Source of the DNA: Cyanidiococcus yangmingshanensis | Taxonomy: Eukaryota > Rhodophyta > Bangiophyceae > Cyanidiales > Cyanidiaceae | NCBI GenBank assembly: GCA_013995675.1 | Contig: VWRR01000018.1 | Coordinates: 332,501-396,500, forward strand | DNA length: 64,000 nt | Reading direction: 5' to 3' | Program-made: the position numbers and the translations under genes | Notes under the pieces: generated by a model | Told to the model about the DNA's origin: nothing | Seen by the model: only the letters and a program-made list of their open reading frames with translations | Database searches by the model: none | Shown here: positions 48,802 to 60,349 of the stretch, piece by piece | How the letters are laid out: every line of letters starts with the position of its first letter | Position numbering within the stretch: the first letter of the stretch is position 1

Positions 48802-51600
48802 GACTGTGTCAAACTCGAAATATGTTTCACTAGTTCGGTGCGCGAGACTCGATATGCACTCGAGCCGCTGTCAAGTCAACCGACTGTCAACAACGCCAAT
48901 GACTACTCAGCATTTATCCGTCTTGCATTCCACTTGAAGCCGAGCTGTAGCCTGAGATCTCACCGCATTCGCGTTAGAGATTCGAGCTCGCGGCACTGTT
49001 CTTATCGCACGGACGCTTCTGTTCGGAGAACACTCGCCAGATTGTGTAGTCACGCGATCACGTCAGCGACACGTTGCGCAGCGAGTCATCTCCCAGCATA
49101 CACGTGCGAGACGAAGTCCTTTTGCGGTAAAAATATGCGGTACATTCACCCCAAGATCAACGCTTGAGGGGATGACGCTTCGGGCTCGTCCCCGGCCAAA
49201 TCTGGCGTATCGATCCCCTAGGGGATGCGCGCGCGATGCGTGGCGTGTGCGAATCAAATGATCCATTTCGGACATGCCATGTGGAGATTCCATCCACGGA
49301 AGAGGCGCGGCCTCGATCTCGCCAGTGCGTTGTTCTTGGCGACGTCGCTCGATACGCCAACGGGGATGTCGCGTACCGAACTCCAGTACTGGCAGGATCT
49401 GGGGCACGTGTCTCCATCGGACACGTTTTTTTGAGTGGATGCGCTACGACCATGGACTGGTTGCGTGATGGAGCGTAGTCGGAGCGCTGCGCTTCAGTGC
49501 CGATGCGCCTCGGCACGTATGCGTGCGCCCTCGCGTACACGTGTCCGTATCGATCGATCCGTGCATAGGCGTGTACACGTGTCCCTATCGAATGCTGCGT
49601 GCGTACACTTGTGCGCATGTGTGTCTGTGCGGGTATACACGTGTCCGCTGGATGGAATGCGGTGAGATGATGCGCCCTCGATGCAGCTGTCGTTGCCAGT
49701 GGCCGCTCGGCGTGCACGTTTGTGTACGCGTCGACGCTGTATCCATATCATGAAGTTGAACGAGACATGTACCACGTTCGGAACGAGTGCGTCTTTGTGT
49801 ACATGTTTCGAAGCACCTGGGCGGTGAACTTTGTTCAAACGAGTTGTCTGGATGGTTGCACTGGATTCGCGTTTGTTCTGAGCGAGACCTAGGAATCCTT
49901 ATCCAAGTCTTGTGTTCGAGTCGGCTCGAATTTTTGAACGCAGTGGTATTCCAGTTGTTTGGTAGCGTGCCTCGTTGGTATCTCTGAAAGCGCGACGACG
50001 AACCTGTTGCACTTCCGGGGACGCTAGACTAGGCGAGTCTTTTTGCTTTGGCCTCTTCTGGACCGCTACTAGGGCAAGTGCGAGCTGTAACGTGTCTAGG
50101 TGCGTTTATTGGTGTTCGTATCGCAGCACGCAAAGTCGTTCTCTTCGGCACGACGTGACGCACCGCGAGCTTGGTTTTGTCGCGGGCCTCTGCAAGCCGA
50201 ACCCAGTCGCTGGTTGCTTCCGGCGGGACACAGTCGCTCAGCCGGTCAGCGCTGGGTTGGCGGCGCACGTCGTCTCATGGTCGCTACTCATGTCTTTGGT
50301 GGTATAGACTAGAGGTCTATGGTTCCAGCAGTCTATCATACCGGAGGTCTATCAGATCAGAGCGCTATGATGCCAGAGGTTTAGCTCGTCCCAATGCCGG
50401 CGATGAGACGTTCATATCGAACTCGTATCCGAGCGATCGACACACAGGTTAGGGTTGTCCCTACGCGCTGCCATCGCTCGGCAGAGGAAGACGCACGATC
50501 TGGAACTCGATGGTAGAGTATCCTCGTCACGCTCTGGCATCGAGGCGTATCTTCCGAGCCTCGTCTCGGATTAGGGTCTCGACTCAAGGCGCCGAGGATA
50601 TGTAAGCGCGGAACCCTTTCAGGGACAAACGCTTGGGGCGCGCCTTACTACAGTCTCGGCTTGCGTATAGACGTTTTCGTGGATCGTCCGGGCGTCGGCG
50701 CTGATCGAGGCTTCACCAATCAATACTGGCTCATCTCGGCGGTATGGGAGATGGCCATTTGGCTTGGCGTTTTGCTTGATTCGCGTCTGCATACCGCCTG
50801 ATTCGCTGTTCGTGCGAGCAAACTGCCCGTGATAGGAAGGGCGGAAAGCGTCAATCGGGCGATTGGTCGATGCTCGAAACGTACTAGCAAACCTGTTAGT
50901 CTCTGGGCGTCAATGCATCGCCTCGAGTGGAAGAGGCCCCAGCTCCGATCGGCACAAGGACAAGGCATGGATGCCTTGAACCCAGCAGCACAGCCAGCGC
51001 CAGCGACTCTGCGACCAAAAGGGTTCTGGAAGACGTGACCGCACGATCCGTCTAGGGGCAGTGCTCCCTGGATGCCTTTGACGCAACGAGCTTGGGCGCA
51101 TCCATGAATGGAGCATGCGTCGTTATCTTATGTAGATCTCGCATGCCTCTTCGCCATAGATGCCGCACCGAGAGGCCGCAACCTTCTCTCAAAAATGGTG
51201 CACGACGGAACGTGCGTGCACACCGTGGCATGCTCTGGCGACGTGCTTCGACCGCTTGCATGGCCCCGAGTTTGAAGGTCCGAAAGTGCCTCTCCGGCTA
51301 TCGGTTCGGAATCGAGCTGCGCAGCCACTTGAATACAGCAGGCTCCTTGGTCATCATTCAAGGACTGTTCGGGCACCGACTCCTATGAATGATGACACCT
51401 GATGGATTCCACTGGCAGCTTTTGCATCCAGTTTCGTATCGAAACCGTCCTCATAGCGTCGATTCTGAGATTCATGCAAGTCATGGCGGGCTCGCGCTTC
51501 ATGGCGTGCGCGTCGTAGAGACCATTGTTGTTTGTTTTTCACAAGTGTTTGACGTCTCTGAAGGTCACCGGTAACACCGTCTAGGCTCGGTGTGTCGTTG
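48802..51600. other. 2.8-kb gene-poor region
   Basis: This is the longest stretch without a supported gene. It contains the CACGTG cluster listed next. Many open frames on both strands are Arg/Ser/Thr-rich and unassignable. No tRNA, snRNA or rRNA signature was recognised by eye. Confidence 0.45.
49535..49646. repeat. Cluster of TACACGTGTCC elements
   Basis: TACACGTGTCC-like words start at 49536, 49574, 49604 (variant TACACTTGTGC) and 49636, spaced about 30-38 bases. Each full copy holds the palindrome ACACGTGT with the E-/G-box core CACGTG. The cluster lies about 735-845 bp upstream of the glycine-rich protein gene (minus strand). It may be an enhancer-like binding array or just a decayed minisatellite. 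Confidence 0.6.
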
Positions 51601-52251
51601 ATGTTTGTAAAGGCCACTCGGGTGGTTTGGTCTGTGACAGGCTCCTATTTTCGATCTGGGCGGCGACAGAGGTGGAGGCCTTACCGCCAACAACTGTCCC
51701 CGAGGTTGTGCAAGGCTCGGAGTATGCAGCCTGAAGGCGTGCCTCGTGTTACAAACCAGGAAATCGAACGCAAGTTCCTGGTTGAAGCGGATGCTATTCG
51801 CTGCCTCCTGCAACAGTCTCAGGGAACACACTACGCCCAAGGCTATCTCTGTGCGGAGCCTGATCGCACCGTTCGGGTCCGTATCGCTGGGCACGAGGCT
51901 TTCCTGACGGTCAAGGGGCGTACACGCGGCTATACGCGGGCGGAGTACGAGTACCCAATCCCTCTCCGAGACGCTGAGGAGTTGCTGGAGACACTGTGTC
52001 CACCACCGCTGGTGGAGAAAGTGCGCTATCGAATACCAGCGAGCGAGCCTGGCCTCGTTTGGGAAATCGACGAGTTTCTTGGCGACAACGCCCCGCTTAT
52101 ATTGGCGGAAATCGAGCTACCTACTGAGGATACGTCGTTCGAGCGTCCAGGATGGCTCGGTCAGGAGGTCACTGACGATGAGCGCTACTATAACGCCTCA
52201 CTGCAACGACATCCGTATCGCCTCTGGGGCCTCGGCCAAGGAGCTCCGTAA
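51601..52251 (+). CDS. CYTH-domain triphosphatase
   Basis: The protein has 216 residues, with the CYTH/triphosphate tunnel metalloenzyme domain in residues about 52-205. The opening signature EIERKFLVEADAI carries the metal-binding ExExK. It continues with YLCAEPDRTVRVRIAGHEAFLTVKG (alternating Arg/Lys strands), EYEYPIPLRDAEELL, VEKVRYRIP, VWEIDEFLGDN and LILAEIELP, ending VTDDERYYN. All the charged strand residues that line the tunnel appear present. Eukaryotic and bacterial relatives hydrolyse tripolyphosphate or thiamine triphosphate. The first 40 residues (MFVKATRVVWSVTGSYFRS) could be an organelle leader; a second ATG at 51724 would give the bare domain. Confidence 0.88.
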   Translation: MFVKATRVVWSVTGSYFRSGRRQRWRPYRQQLSPRLCKARSMQPEGVPRVTNQEIERKFLVEADAIRCLLQQSQGTHYAQGYLCAEPDRTVRVRIAGHEAFLTVKGRTRGYTRAEYEYPIPLRDAEELLETLCPPPLVEKVRYRIPASEPGLVWEIDEFLGDNAPLILAEIELPTEDTSFERPGWLGQEVTDDERYYNASLQRHPYRLWGLGQGAP

Positions 52252-53602
52252 GGCACTGAAACTTTCGACAGGAACGATCGACGGAATGACTTGAGATCCC
52301 CAACACCCTTGGGGACGTGTGCTAGGTCGAGTTCTCATTCACTGGCGTGGTCGATCCCATTGTATGCGACGCGGTGCTCACCAAATTCCTGCTCTGTTGC
52401 CAAGCATACATCGTATGAATGGGATCATATGTCCAGAGTGCGCCAGAGGATCCGCGTATCCGCTGCGTCTCGACAACCAGCATGAACGCTTAGGCGAATA
52501 CAGGACTCCATGACGACGGCTTATTTGACTCTGGTCAATGATTGCTGCGTTCAAGGTAGCGAGGATAAGGGTTTCCTCGACCGCTGCATCTAAACAGTTT
52601 CGCTTTCGTTCCAGTCCAGACTTGCGGCAAAACGGATCCCTATTTTAGCGCGTCATCACAGCGCTCGTTGGCGCAGTCTCTGTTAAAAAACAAGATTTTC
52701 ACGCTCTGATCACTTTAATTATGTTGTGTGCGATCATTTGGAAGCACGCTTTGTGAAAGAACAGGGTTTCCACGCTCCGGCCACTTTCATTGTACCGCAG
52801 GCAACAAGTTGGAAGCGACACGACGTCAACCAATGGTCAGTCGGTACGCAGGATGGATTTCTCGACCCGCAACGCGGATCATGTCTCCCCAGAGGTCTCT
52901 CTTTTTCGGGAGCGACAGGTATAGCCGAGTGTTCCCTGGGCAGCGCTGCAGACACCTCCGTTCGCTGCGGCTATCCACCAGGAGATCGAAACACCGCCGA
53001 GCCCATGACCTATGTGAAGTAGACTCTCCAGGTTCCGGTCCTGGGCCTTTCCGGCCGGTTATCCTGCTGAACACTTGTTTCATCGACAGCACGCTCGGTG
53101 ACATGGCATCCGGAGATGATAACGCTCCCCAGATCCCATAGCCTGATGCGGAATAGTCACCGAGCCAGGAGTCGCTGTGAAGCGCATCAAGGCTCGGTTA
53201 CGCTCTTCAACCCCTTGTCCAGAGTGAAACTGGGTATCGGTAGGCAACGAAGATGGTCAAGAACGTATTGGATAGGATTGGACGAGCGAAGTTAGGCGTT
53301 GGTCCGTCATTCGCCCCAACTTTTCGGTGGGCCGGTGTGCTCTGCCGACAACGGGGTCGACAGCCGCCAGGCACTACCTTGTTGCGGTGGAGGGCTTGTT
53401 TTCTCTTTCAACAGTGGGTTCTGTTGACCCTAGTGCATCGAGTTCGGGTCTTGTCTTTGCGCAACAGTCGCCTTAGGAACGCGTGTTTCTGTCTACTGGC
53501 TGTGCGTTTTCAGGAAAGCGCACTAGTCAGTGGGAGCGCTTCATTCAACCAAGTACTCTTTTGTAGAGGACGTTTCAGGTCTGCAACCGGCATGAGGAGG
53601 TG
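52252..53602. other. 1.35-kb spacer before Rgp1
   Basis: There is no supported gene. A weak internal repetition (CAAGATTTTCACGCTCTGATCA near 52691 and CAGGGTTTCCACGCTCCGGCCA near 52762, about 70 bp apart) is visible. Other open frames lack family features. Confidence 0.45.
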
Positions 53603-55648
53603 ATGCGTCTCCACGCCAGCACCGCTTCGGGAAACCTCGAGCCTGGTTCCGTGCTGCTGATCGCACTGGTGCTCGATGCCACGGGCTCACTTGCAGAGTC
53701 GTCGCACAGTCCTGATGCCTGGCCCGTTGAACTCGAGTACTTGGCGTGCTGTGTGGCTGGCGCCTGGAGAGCAGAGTCGCGCTGGACCTAGACCAAACGT
53801 TCACCGCACTCGACCGGTCGCTACCGCAGCTGAACCAGCAGTAGATCTGAATAATGAAGCCACCACAGATACCTGCTTCAGCAAAGTGGAGTGCTTTGCT
53901 ACCTAGTGAAGGCCCAACCTGGTTTTGTGACTGGGAGTCGCAACCACTTGAACCAGATGTCTTGGACGGAGGCATCGAAGCGGAAAAGTCGGCGCCGTGG
54001 CTGGCTGCTCTCTGGGATCTCATGGAAGCGGTGGGATATCCAGTACGTTCGGTAATGAATGCATCGCTGTCGGATAGGTCGACCCATAAGGGTCTCATTT
54101 TCGCTAGTCGGGCGTGCTGTGTCGCCAGACTGATACGTCTGGACTCGCCAAAGCTGCTCGCTTTCTGTGTACAGGGGCGACTGCCTTCGACCTTGCCGCC
54201 GTCGTTCGATGGAAAGTATGTGCGCTATCGTTTACGGGGTCGGCGTGGTGGCCCAACTTCGCGGACGGGCACCAATGAAGTTGCATCTACCGTTACGGAT
54301 CCGCCCGCGACTGGCACTGACCAGCCGATTCACGAACAATACTCTTTGGTCACCTGCACGTTCAGCAGAACAAACAGATGCTAGGAGCAATGGTCGATCG
54401 TGCCGTGGTGTAGCAGCAGCAGCAGCGGCAGCAGCCGCTGAAACGAAGGCATCTGAACAGACCCAAGACGAACGACTCTTGGAGTCTAGATCAGCGCCTT
54501 TTGGAGCACTCTCTGTCGACGGGGTCGCGCTCCTTGATGCCATCTCTCTGCGAGGAGGATCGGATGCATCCCTTGTCGCCGCTGGTTGGCATCCATCACC
54601 ACCGTTGGTGCCGCAGATGTCGCCGTCATGGTCTGAACGACGAGCATCGTCGCCTTGTATGCTGGCCCTGTCACCATCGATGCATCAGACAGCGGCGCTG
54701 TCAAATCCGCAACAACCGATTCCATCCTCCTCCCCGGAGAATGGGTACGTTGCTGGCCAAAGCGAAGGTTCCACAGCGACGTTCCCACTTCGAATGGATT
54801 TGGATGCAGCTCAGGTACCGGTGGAGATCTCTACGAACCTCGAGTCGATTCTGTCTGCGACATCGAACGGTAGATTGACGGCGTATCCGACCACAGCACC
54901 GAACGAATGGGACGAGTCCTCGTCGAGCACGCTGTCTGTGAAGATGAATGTACTGAGTGCACCATCAGAAAGGATCCTTCAACTGCCGCTTTGGACCAGG
55001 TGTTTCAGCGGCTCCCCGCTAGCCAGAGAACCGTCGGCGACGAGCAATCAGCCGTCATCGGTGCAGCTGGAGCGGTCCGTACCGCGTTGGACCCCCTTCT
55101 CCCTGCGAGTGGAGGCAGCAGGTATGGGTCATGTTGCTACAGTCCACCTTGAACGGAACTGTTTTGCTCTTGGTGAATCGGTGCCAATCTGCGTCGATTG
55201 GAGTTTGGCGGAACACGCCTGTGTCTATATTCGTGGCACGCTGGAGTCCGTAGAGATCCTTCATCCACGGCATGCGAGTACTCAAGCGGCATCGCAGGTT
55301 GAAGCAAAAAAGAGCACTGCACCCAAAAAACAAATCAGAGCGCCCGGCCACCGACGCCGTTACAGAGAGCGAGCTGAGCCCTGCGTCGGTCTCCACTCAT
55401 GGCAATGGGCGCCCGTACTCCCCGAGGAGGAAGACACTCCTGTGAGTTTCACCACTCGTGCAGTGCAGCTGCAGTGGATGGTGCGAATCCAGTTTCTGTT
55501 ACCGAAGCGAGAATTTGCGAGCACATACGAACAACGAGAGGAGGAGTGGAGGCATACACCGCTTACCTTGGTGACTTTACAGATTCCGTTGCACGTTGGC
55601 GGAGCACTTTTGAGTAGTCCGGCGGTCGCTACCGAGACACTGCTCTAA
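53603..55648 (+). CDS. RGP1: Rgp1 homologue (Rab6 GEF subunit), reading frame interrupted
   Basis: Rgp1 with Ric1 activates Rab6/Ypt6 at the Golgi. N-terminal arrestin-like strands read GSVLLIALVLDATG, ELEYLACCVAGAW and, one frame away, LESRVALDLDQ; they line up with the human VALECVVTVT...ASESRVALP region. Then GLIFASRACCVARL and LPSTLPPSFDGKYVRY lead to YGVGVVAQLRGRAPMKLHLPLRIRP, which sits one frame over because of an extra C at 54229. The C-terminal Rgp1 fold follows in a frame open to 55648: FSLRVEAAGMGHVATVHLER, FALGESVPICVDWSL, CVYIRGTLESVEIL and LQWMVRIQFLLPK. There are one secure and one or two probable frame changes, plus stops near 53842. Either the assembly has extra bases or the allele is broken. 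A 9-Ala tract lies at 54413-54439. Confidence 0.75.
54413..54439 (+). repeat. Alanine-coding GCN repeat
   Basis: Nine consecutive Ala codons, mostly GCA, lie in the disordered middle of the Rgp1 gene. Confidence 0.9.
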
Positions 55649-56821
55649 CGAAGCGTCGTTTGCTCTTGAGATTGGCCTGAGGCAGTCTGTCGGATTCTAG
55701 AATTTGTCGCTTTTGCTCAGACGTCACCGAGTGCCTTTCCGAAGAGCATTAGAGAGCTTGGACGCTCTAGCTGCTTTCTCGCTGGCAGATTGGCTCGCAG
55801 CAGCACGCATCCAAACTGGACCCAAAACAGGTGCCTCGCGAAAATCCAGAGTGCCATCCACGAAAGTGAATCGAGTCCGTTGTCTTCAGACCCAAAACGT
55901 TTCAGGTTTTCGATCCTGCACTTGGGGAATGATCAGGTTGCGGCACCGGACATCATCATCGGATCTTTGTAGGGCCTGGACAATGATCTTGGCTGAGATA
56001 GCTGGCACCTCCTATTGACGTGGCTGCAATGGCAGCCGGTCGTTACAGGCGAGCGCACGCCAAGCAAATCCATTTCAGCAATCGCAGCGAGCCGCAGCGA
56101 CTCAGCCTGATCCAAGTCCAGCATCTTGCCCGCATACCCTGACGATACAAAGAAAAAGTAGCGACGTTGCATCATCTGGGACCTATGCCTGCTTCGGATC
56201 TCGGAAATATGGTCTCTATTCGAAATTTGCGATGCATAGAAGCGGCGCATCCGTCTCGAAACAGCGACACGACAAGTCTCGTTGGATGAATTCTTCTTCT
56301 CGATCAGCATCATGCTCGGAAAAGCGGCGACTCGTGAACCCCCACGAATACACTCGCTCCAATGCGCAGGTTTCAACGTGCTACTTGCAACGGTCACTTG
56401 TATTGCTGTGTCCGCGGGGCAAATTTTAGAACGATTGAACCCATCTAGGCGCCGTCACCAACCTAGACCCTATGCAAGATCCGTATAGACACGCCCATTG
56501 GAATCGTCATCATTTCCGGCTGCGCTCGCATACAGACACGCAACCATTAAAGACTCGCTGCTAACGATCATCGCCGCGAGGAGGCGCGCACCCAGCCTGC
56601 AGCGCGAGCGATCACGCAGGATGAAGACAAGTGGTTGTCTGCGCGCACGCACGCACGCATGGAATCGTAAACGCGATCGATGACGAGTCCAATTTGGCGC
56701 GCTCTGTCCGCTTTTCTGGGCGCCAAACGATACACGCATACGTGCATGCATAGAAGCGTGCGTGCGTGCGTGCGCAGCTGGACTTTTGTGTGTGTGTGCG
56801 TGTGTGGTGAGTCTCGCTACG
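55649..56821. other. 1.2-kb spacer with CGCA/GCGT microsatellites
   Basis: There is no supported gene. (CGCA)n occurs at about 56644-56660 and (GCGT)n at 56756-56775, the latter only 50 bp before the next start codon. Confidence 0.5.
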
Positions 56822-59800
56822 ATGCGCGTGGCACATTCGGCCGACTCAGTTGAGGATCTGCTTCATGCGGAAGCTGCAGAGGCGCTTAAACGCACCACAG
56901 GAGAAATCTTGCGTTGCTTCCATGTTCTGAGGCGGGATCAGTTTCCGGTTACGGGGCAGGGTCCGGTGCAGCGTTTTGGTGCCTCTGGTGAGACGCATCT
57001 GACCCCCACGAACGACTCTACCAAAGTGGATATTGATTTGAGGTCAGGCGGGGCGCCTCCTGTCTCTGAAACGGCCGAGGATGACGGTAGTGCGGTTGAC
57101 TGGGGTGTCCTTTTAGGTCTTGTACAGGACGTGCTCCTCTTTCTAGGCGAATGGGACGAGTGTCTCAACCCTTCGTTTGGTGATCGCGTTGGTGGCCTGG
57201 AGCCTGCCGAAACGCCGACGCTCGACTGGTATATGGGCAACCATGGTGCAGTGACCGAAGCTGGGCTTGTACCCTTAGCGGCTCGTCGAGCAGTGCTCCG
57301 GACAGGGGTACTCGAGGCTGGACTTGAGGTGTTTGCTCGCTTGGTGCCACCGTCAAGTCCTGAGGACATGATTCGATCTCAGGCGCGTCCCGAGCAACTG
57401 GAAAGATTGTTATTCGGCATCATGAAATTGATCGTCGTAATTGCGTTGCCTCTACCGGCGTCTATTTTTCGTGAAGCAGAACAGGTCCTTGGAAAGACGA
57501 CAGCTCCGAGGCAGCGGCATGGCCAAACGCTGCATGAAGGCGACGAATGGACGCAACCAACAGCCTCGTCTCTCGACGCAGCGCTCTCCGTGCGAGAGGC
57601 GCTCGAAGAGCTCCATTCAGGTGTCCTTCGTTTGGGCACCATTTTGATCCGCCAATGGACCGAGTGCAGAGATCCGGGCGTGGATGCTCCATCCTGCGCG
57701 CTGGAGTGGGTTGCGAACCTCTTCATCGGAGCAGCGAGAACATTGCCGTCTTCGTGGCCTTGCGTCGAGCTCTGCTTGCTCTTTTTCGCAACTTTTATGC
57801 GCGAGCCGACTCTTCTCGATCCACCCGTTTCCTGTCCCAGGAAGCGCATTCCAGCGGCCTTTGAACGGGAGACCCGGCACGCTTCCCGGCGGCAAGCGAT
57901 GGCTGTTGCTCAACAGCTGCTACTATTGCTGATGCGTCCCAATGAATTGGATCTCTTGCGGGTGATCCATGCGGTGGTCATGAAAGCGCCCCACATTGGA
58001 GACGAAACCGACGCGAATGCATGCGGCACGGCTGATTCCGTCTTGAACGCGGCGTTGGAGATCTACCACGCTGCCTGGGTGCGCTTCTATCCTGCACATA
58101 CTTTCGCCGCATATCTCTTCACGGAGATGCGCACCGAAGCCGATCGTCAATGGAGCAAGCTTTTCGGTACCTGGGAGCCGCTGCGAGAGAAGCTTGAGCG
58201 TGAACGAGCGCTTCGCGACCGTCAAAATAGCCTTGTTCGTCCGTCCCGCTGGGCGATGCACCGCGCAAGTGCCTGGGTTTTTGCATCTGGAGGCAGACAA
58301 CTACATTCAGGCGCAGGTTCTGTTCCCGTTCGCAAGCGCGTCGCCCTAAACCCGGAGGAAGTCTGGGATGAAGTGCAACGAAATTCTTACCACGCGGGTG
58401 GGGTTCGTCAACGCGATTGGCATGGGGAGCGCGCTCGTCGGGCCGATTTGGGCCTGCTGAAGCCGGAAAACGCCGCCGCATTCTATCACGCTCGTGGACG
58501 AGTCGGCACATTGGCACCGAGCTGGACACGTCTCGCTGCCTTGTCTTTACCTGAGCCTGAGCCCGGGCTCGGTCAACAAACTGCTCCTACGGGTGGCGCT
58601 TCCAGCGAAGCCCAGGATGCAGCAACATCGTGGCGGCTCTGGACCCGAGAGGCCGGCCTCGCCATGTATGAACTGGGGCGTTATGGCATGAGCCAGCTGG
58701 AGCGTGCCGCCCAAGATGCGTCAATGCCGCCATGGACAGAGCTGACGGCATTTCTCGAGCTCTCTTCTGCAGCCCTTGAGTTGCACTTTTGGGAGCAAGC
58801 TACACGGATCGTTGCCCCTTTCGAATGCGAGCGCTCCCGAGCCGTCCTCTTGTTGCTGGGAGGATACAGCTACGGACCGCTGCCTGATGATCTCAGTGCC
58901 TGGCCGTCGCTTCACACCACGAGTGCTACCCGTGATGCGACAATTGTCGAGACGCTGCATCGTCAGCTCACCCGGTGGCTCTATCATCGGCATGTCCCTG
59001 ACGCCATGGATGAAGGTCCGCAGACGGGTTGTGATCCGTCCGCTGATGGACTGGTGATGGAACACTCGGATCTGGAATGGCAGCGCGCCTTTATAGACCT
59101 GCTGCTTAGCGATCGAGCATTGCAGGCAACTTTGCGAATACTCTCTGCAGCCATGCAGGCGCGTAAGAAACAGTCGCGACGACAGCCGCTGGAGACGGAT
59201 GATCTCTACGATGACCACGAAGACGTGGACGAAACAGGTCCTGATTGCTTGCCCGTCGCTCGGTCGGTGCCCTTCGAAACCATGATGCGATTTGTGTTTC
59301 TTCAGTGGCGAGCCCTGATCGCTGAAGTCGACGGTCTCCGACGCCTCCGCTCGTTTTGGTGCACTCATCGGGCCGCGGTCATCTCACTACCTCGACTGAT
59401 TCAACAGTTCGACGGCCGCCGATGTTCACGCCTCCATTTAGACCAAGTCATCAGTATGGTGTGGTTTCTCTGGTTTATCAGCCGGAACGTGCTCAGCGTT
59501 TCTGGTATGGATGACGTGGCTGAGTCGACTGCTCTGGCGCAGGAGCTGCAGCGAGGCATCTGCGAGATGCCGCGTCTGGGACACTGCCTCCTGCTCCCGC
59601 TCCATGAGGCACTTGTGAATACCTGGCCGGCGATGCTCTATCGCACCAGCGGATGGCTGCGTGCTCTCGACCTGTTGCAGCAGGTCTGGTCTGTTTCAAC
59701 GGCAGACTCGGACCGGAGCACTGCGGCACCGCCACACATGTTCACCTGGCATGCCGTGCTTGTGTGTGCTGCAGCCTTCGAGCGAAGCGCAGAAAAAAAT

Positions 59801-60349
59801 CACCGCCAGCAGGGTGCGCTCCATAGGCAGAGAACCACGTCGTCCTCGTCGCTGCAGGATATCGTCCAGTTGGGTCTATCGCTTGCACGTGCCTGGCAAC
59901 ATCAGGTCGTTGCTCGACCGCTCGTGGTGGTCGAGGCACTCGCCGCGCTAAGGACGTCTGGCAGGTCTCGCTCCACCCGAGCACCAACTCGATTGATTCG
60001 TCATCGCCACCAGGATTCGATCGAGGAGAACGGCCACGAACCCGAGTCCGATCACGCGAAACTGACGCCGACACGAGGACGTGCCACTTCGGTCGCGAGC
60101 TCCTCAGCCGGTGCTGTTGGCGGACCAGCGACCGCAAGGGACACGTCTAGGAGCGCCGAGCTCCAAACCTCTGTGGAGACAACTCGATCGTCGTCGCAAA
60201 GCCCCCAAGCCAGGCATGTGTCGTCTCGTCGGGTTTGCACAGTGTTGCGTTCGGACACCAGCGACACGTCATTATCAGGCCAGTATCCAGGCATGGTCAC
60301 CGGTTGCTTCGCTGGGCGCATGCGGGATCGAAATGGCCGCCTATGGTAG
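56822..60349 (+). CDS. Unrecognised 1176-residue helical protein
   Basis: A single, unbroken frame, so clearly a gene. It is rich in Leu, Ala, Arg and Glu, with amphipathic helices along its whole length (VQDVLLFLGEWDECLNP, LERLLFGIMKLIVVIALPL, AVAQQLLLLLMRPNELDLL), suggesting an alpha-solenoid. A distinctive central block at about residues 500-560, KRVALNPEEVWDEVQRNSYH then GGVRQRDWHGERARRADLG, looks conserved-type but I cannot name it. The last 120 residues are Ser/Arg/Thr-rich and disordered. Membrane insertion is not convincing. Frame upstream of the ATG runs into a GCGT microsatellite, which gives a false Cys/Ala/Val-rich extension from a GTG at 56762; 56822 is the better start. It converges with the aspartokinase gene. 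Confidence 0.8.
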   Translation: MRVAHSADSVEDLLHAEAAEALKRTTGEILRCFHVLRRDQFPVTGQGPVQRFGASGETHLTPTNDSTKVDIDLRSGGAPPVSETAEDDGSAVDWGVLLGLVQDVLLFLGEWDECLNPSFGDRVGGLEPAETPTLDWYMGNHGAVTEAGLVPLAARRAVLRTGVLEAGLEVFARLVPPSSPEDMIRSQARPEQLERLLFGIMKLIVVIALPLPASIFREAEQVLGKTTAPRQRHGQTLHEGDEWTQPTASSLDAALSVREALEELHSGVLRLGTILIRQWTECRDPGVDAPSCALEWVANLFIGAARTLPSSWPCVELCLLFFATFMREPTLLDPPVSCPRKRIPAAFERETRHASRRQAMAVAQQLLLLLMRPNELDLLRVIHAVVMKAPHIGDETDANACGTADSVLNAALEIYHAAWVRFYPAHTFAAYLFTEMRTEADRQWSKLFGTWEPLREKLERERALRDRQNSLVRPSRWAMHRASAWVFASGGRQLHSGAGSVPVRKRVALNPEEVWDEVQRNSYHAGGVRQRDWHGERARRADLGLLKPENAAAFYHARGRVGTLAPSWTRLAALSLPEPEPGLGQQTAPTGGASSEAQDAATSWRLWTREAGLAMYELGRYGMSQLERAAQDASMPPWTELTAFLELSSAALELHFWEQATRIVAPFECERSRAVLLLLGGYSYGPLPDDLSAWPSLHTTSATRDATIVETLHRQLTRWLYHRHVPDAMDEGPQTGCDPSADGLVMEHSDLEWQRAFIDLLLSDRALQATLRILSAAMQARKKQSRRQPLETDDLYDDHEDVDETGPDCLPVARSVPFETMMRFVFLQWRALIAEVDGLRRLRSFWCTHRAAVISLPRLIQQFDGRRCSRLHLDQVISMVWFLWFISRNVLSVSGMDDVAESTALAQELQRGICEMPRLGHCLLLPLHEALVNTWPAMLYRTSGWLRALDLLQQVWSVSTADSDRSTAAPPHMFTWHAVLVCAAAFERSAEKNHRQQGALHRQRTTSSSSLQDIVQLGLSLARAWQHQVVARPLVVVEALAALRTSGRSRSTRAPTRLIRHRHQDSIEENGHEPESDHAKLTPTRGRATSVASSSAGAVGGPATARDTSRSAELQTSVETTRSSSQSPQARHVSSRRVCTVLRSDTSDTSLSGQYPGMVTGCFAGRMRDRNGRLW

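Noticed and set aside
49063-49838. Several frames of 110-186 residues on both strands
   Set aside because: They arise across the TACACGTGTCC cluster and repeat its bias; none has a domain.
53841-53882. GT...AG stretch in Rgp1 that could be a 42-base intron
   Set aside because: Much too short for a usual spliceosomal intron, and it would not by itself repair the frame at 54229.
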